The notes under the pieces were generated by a model. That model saw only the letters and a program-made list of their open reading frames with translations. It was not told the DNA's origin and searched no databases. DNA of 64,000 nt from Mucilaginibacter sp. KACC 22773. GTDB lineage: Bacteria > Bacteroidota > Bacteroidia > Sphingobacteriales > Sphingobacteriaceae. Positions 63,467 to 64,000 of the stretch are shown here, in pieces. Position 1 is the first letter of the stretch. Every line of letters begins with the position of its first letter. A program made the position numbers and the translations under genes. The stretch is taken from NCBI RefSeq assembly GCF_028736215.1, contig NZ_CP117883.1, positions 5,456,001 to 5,520,000 on the forward strand, written 5' to 3'.

Positions 63467-64000
63467 TTAAGCATAGCTATTGAGCATCACCGGCATAACC
63501 AGCATCAGCACATCTTCATTTTCATCACCACCCTGTGGCAGCAGTAAGCCGGCGCGGTTTGGAGTCGACATCTCCAAAGATACTTCTTCGCAACTTAAAT
63601 TCTTCAACATTTCTATTAAAAATCTTGCGTTAAAGCCAATTTCCATGTCATCACCTTCATACTGGCAGGTTAAACGCTCGTGAGCCTCGTTTGCAAAGTC
63701 AATATCTTCTGATGATATGTTTAACTCGCTGCCATTTATTTTAAGCCTTACCTGGTGGGTTGTTTTGTTGGCATAAATAGCCACACGGTTTAACGAGCCC
63801 AGAAAGGTAAGCCTGTCGATAGTTAATTTATTAGGATTATTCTGAGGAATAACAGCCTCGTAATCAGGATAACGCTCATCTATTAACCTACAAACAAGGT
63901 TAATATGGTTAAATTTAAAAAACGCGCTGGTTGAGTTATACTCCACAGATACGTTTACATCATCGTTTGGCAATGCCGATTTTAGTAGCGTTAGCGCTTT
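63467..64000 (-). CDS. dnaN: DNA polymerase III beta subunit (sliding clamp), C-terminal part
   Basis: The open frame enters from the right edge without a start; 177 codons are visible, about the last half of the clamp. Beta-clamp features: FFKFNHINLVCRLIDERYPD, RLTFLGSLNRVAIYANKTTH, IGFNARFLIEMLKNL, and the C-terminal VLMLVMPVMLNSYA. In E. coli the end reads ...VVMPMRL, so the hydrophobic binding cleft residues are retained. The 5' half is outside the window. Confidence 0.95.
   Translation of the reverse strand, partial: KALTLLKSALPNDDVNVSVEYNSTSAFFKFNHINLVCRLIDERYPDYEAVIPQNNPNKLTIDRLTFLGSLNRVAIYANKTTHQVRLKINGSELNISSEDIDFANEAHERLTCQYEGDDMEIGFNARFLIEMLKNLSCEEVSLEMSTPNRAGLLLPQGGDENEDVLMLVMPVMLNSYA

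Overview
The window is a stretch of a Bacteroidota chromosome, most probably a Sphingobacteriaceae member close to Mucilaginibacter or Pedobacter. I infer this from gene content, not from a search. Supporting points are a short primary sigma factor without region 1.1, promoters of the TTG / TAnnTTTG type rather than TTGACA / TATAAT, several TonB-dependent receptors (two with a carboxypeptidase-regulatory-like N-terminal domain), a serine-palmitoyltransferase-like enzyme, a MurE with the meso-DAP motif DNPR, and many lipoproteins with SCKK-type lipoboxes. No rRNA or tRNA gene and no CRISPR array was recognised.

Layout. 1-9.1 kb: a truncated secreted alpha/beta hydrolase, an outer-membrane beta-barrel receptor, KTSC and DUF1634 proteins, a Pro/Glu-rich hypothetical, thymidine kinase, an orphan response regulator and a FecA-like receptor. 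9.5-19 kb: a GH13 lipoprotein, a cold-shock protein, primary sigma factor, an AsmA-like protein, a DoxX-like membrane protein, a small lipoprotein and homocysteine methyltransferase. 19.0-21.1 kb: a complete IS3-family element (25-bp inverted repeats, 3-bp GTT target duplication) inserted into one end of an older ~249-bp MITE-like element. 21-34.7 kb: DUF72, UbiD, a four-helix-bundle gene between perfect 27-bp inverted repeats, an M16 peptidase pair (one active, one degenerate), TauE, GH20, a BtuF-like binding protein, a LysE-type exporter and the sphingolipid enzyme. 34.9-51.4 kb, minus strand: a complete division and cell-wall (dcw) operon, mraZ-rsmH-ftsL-ftsI-murE-mraY-murD-ftsW-murG-murC-ftsQ-ftsA-ftsZ, interrupted between murE and mraY by a second four-helix-bundle gene. 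51.7-64 kb: a VapBC pair with a frameshifted toxin, cutC, a PepSY/TonB receptor iron-uptake unit, a CE4 deacetylase, a CocE/NonD hydrolase, two DUF4397 lipoproteins and the 3' part of dnaN.

The most unusual content is intergenic. Many genes are followed directly after the stop codon by a tract of a reiterated short 'word' in transcript-sense orientation, and an inverted copy often lies at or just before the next start codon, so intergenic spaces are bracketed by long mirrored arms. At least six word vocabularies occur (TCATTAGTCATTGG, GATGTGCAGATTTCA, AAGTCTGAAGTCC, AGTATCAAGTAG, GGTTCATTGGTTCAC and a CCCCCTNAAGGGGG palindrome). Both four-helix-bundle genes lie in the loop between such arms, arms of two different vocabularies. 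The GC palindrome has entered the reading frames of MurD and MurG. Two separate arrays with a 10/20-bp period share the same leader sequence. These are the candidates for a previously undescribed system; their function is unknown.
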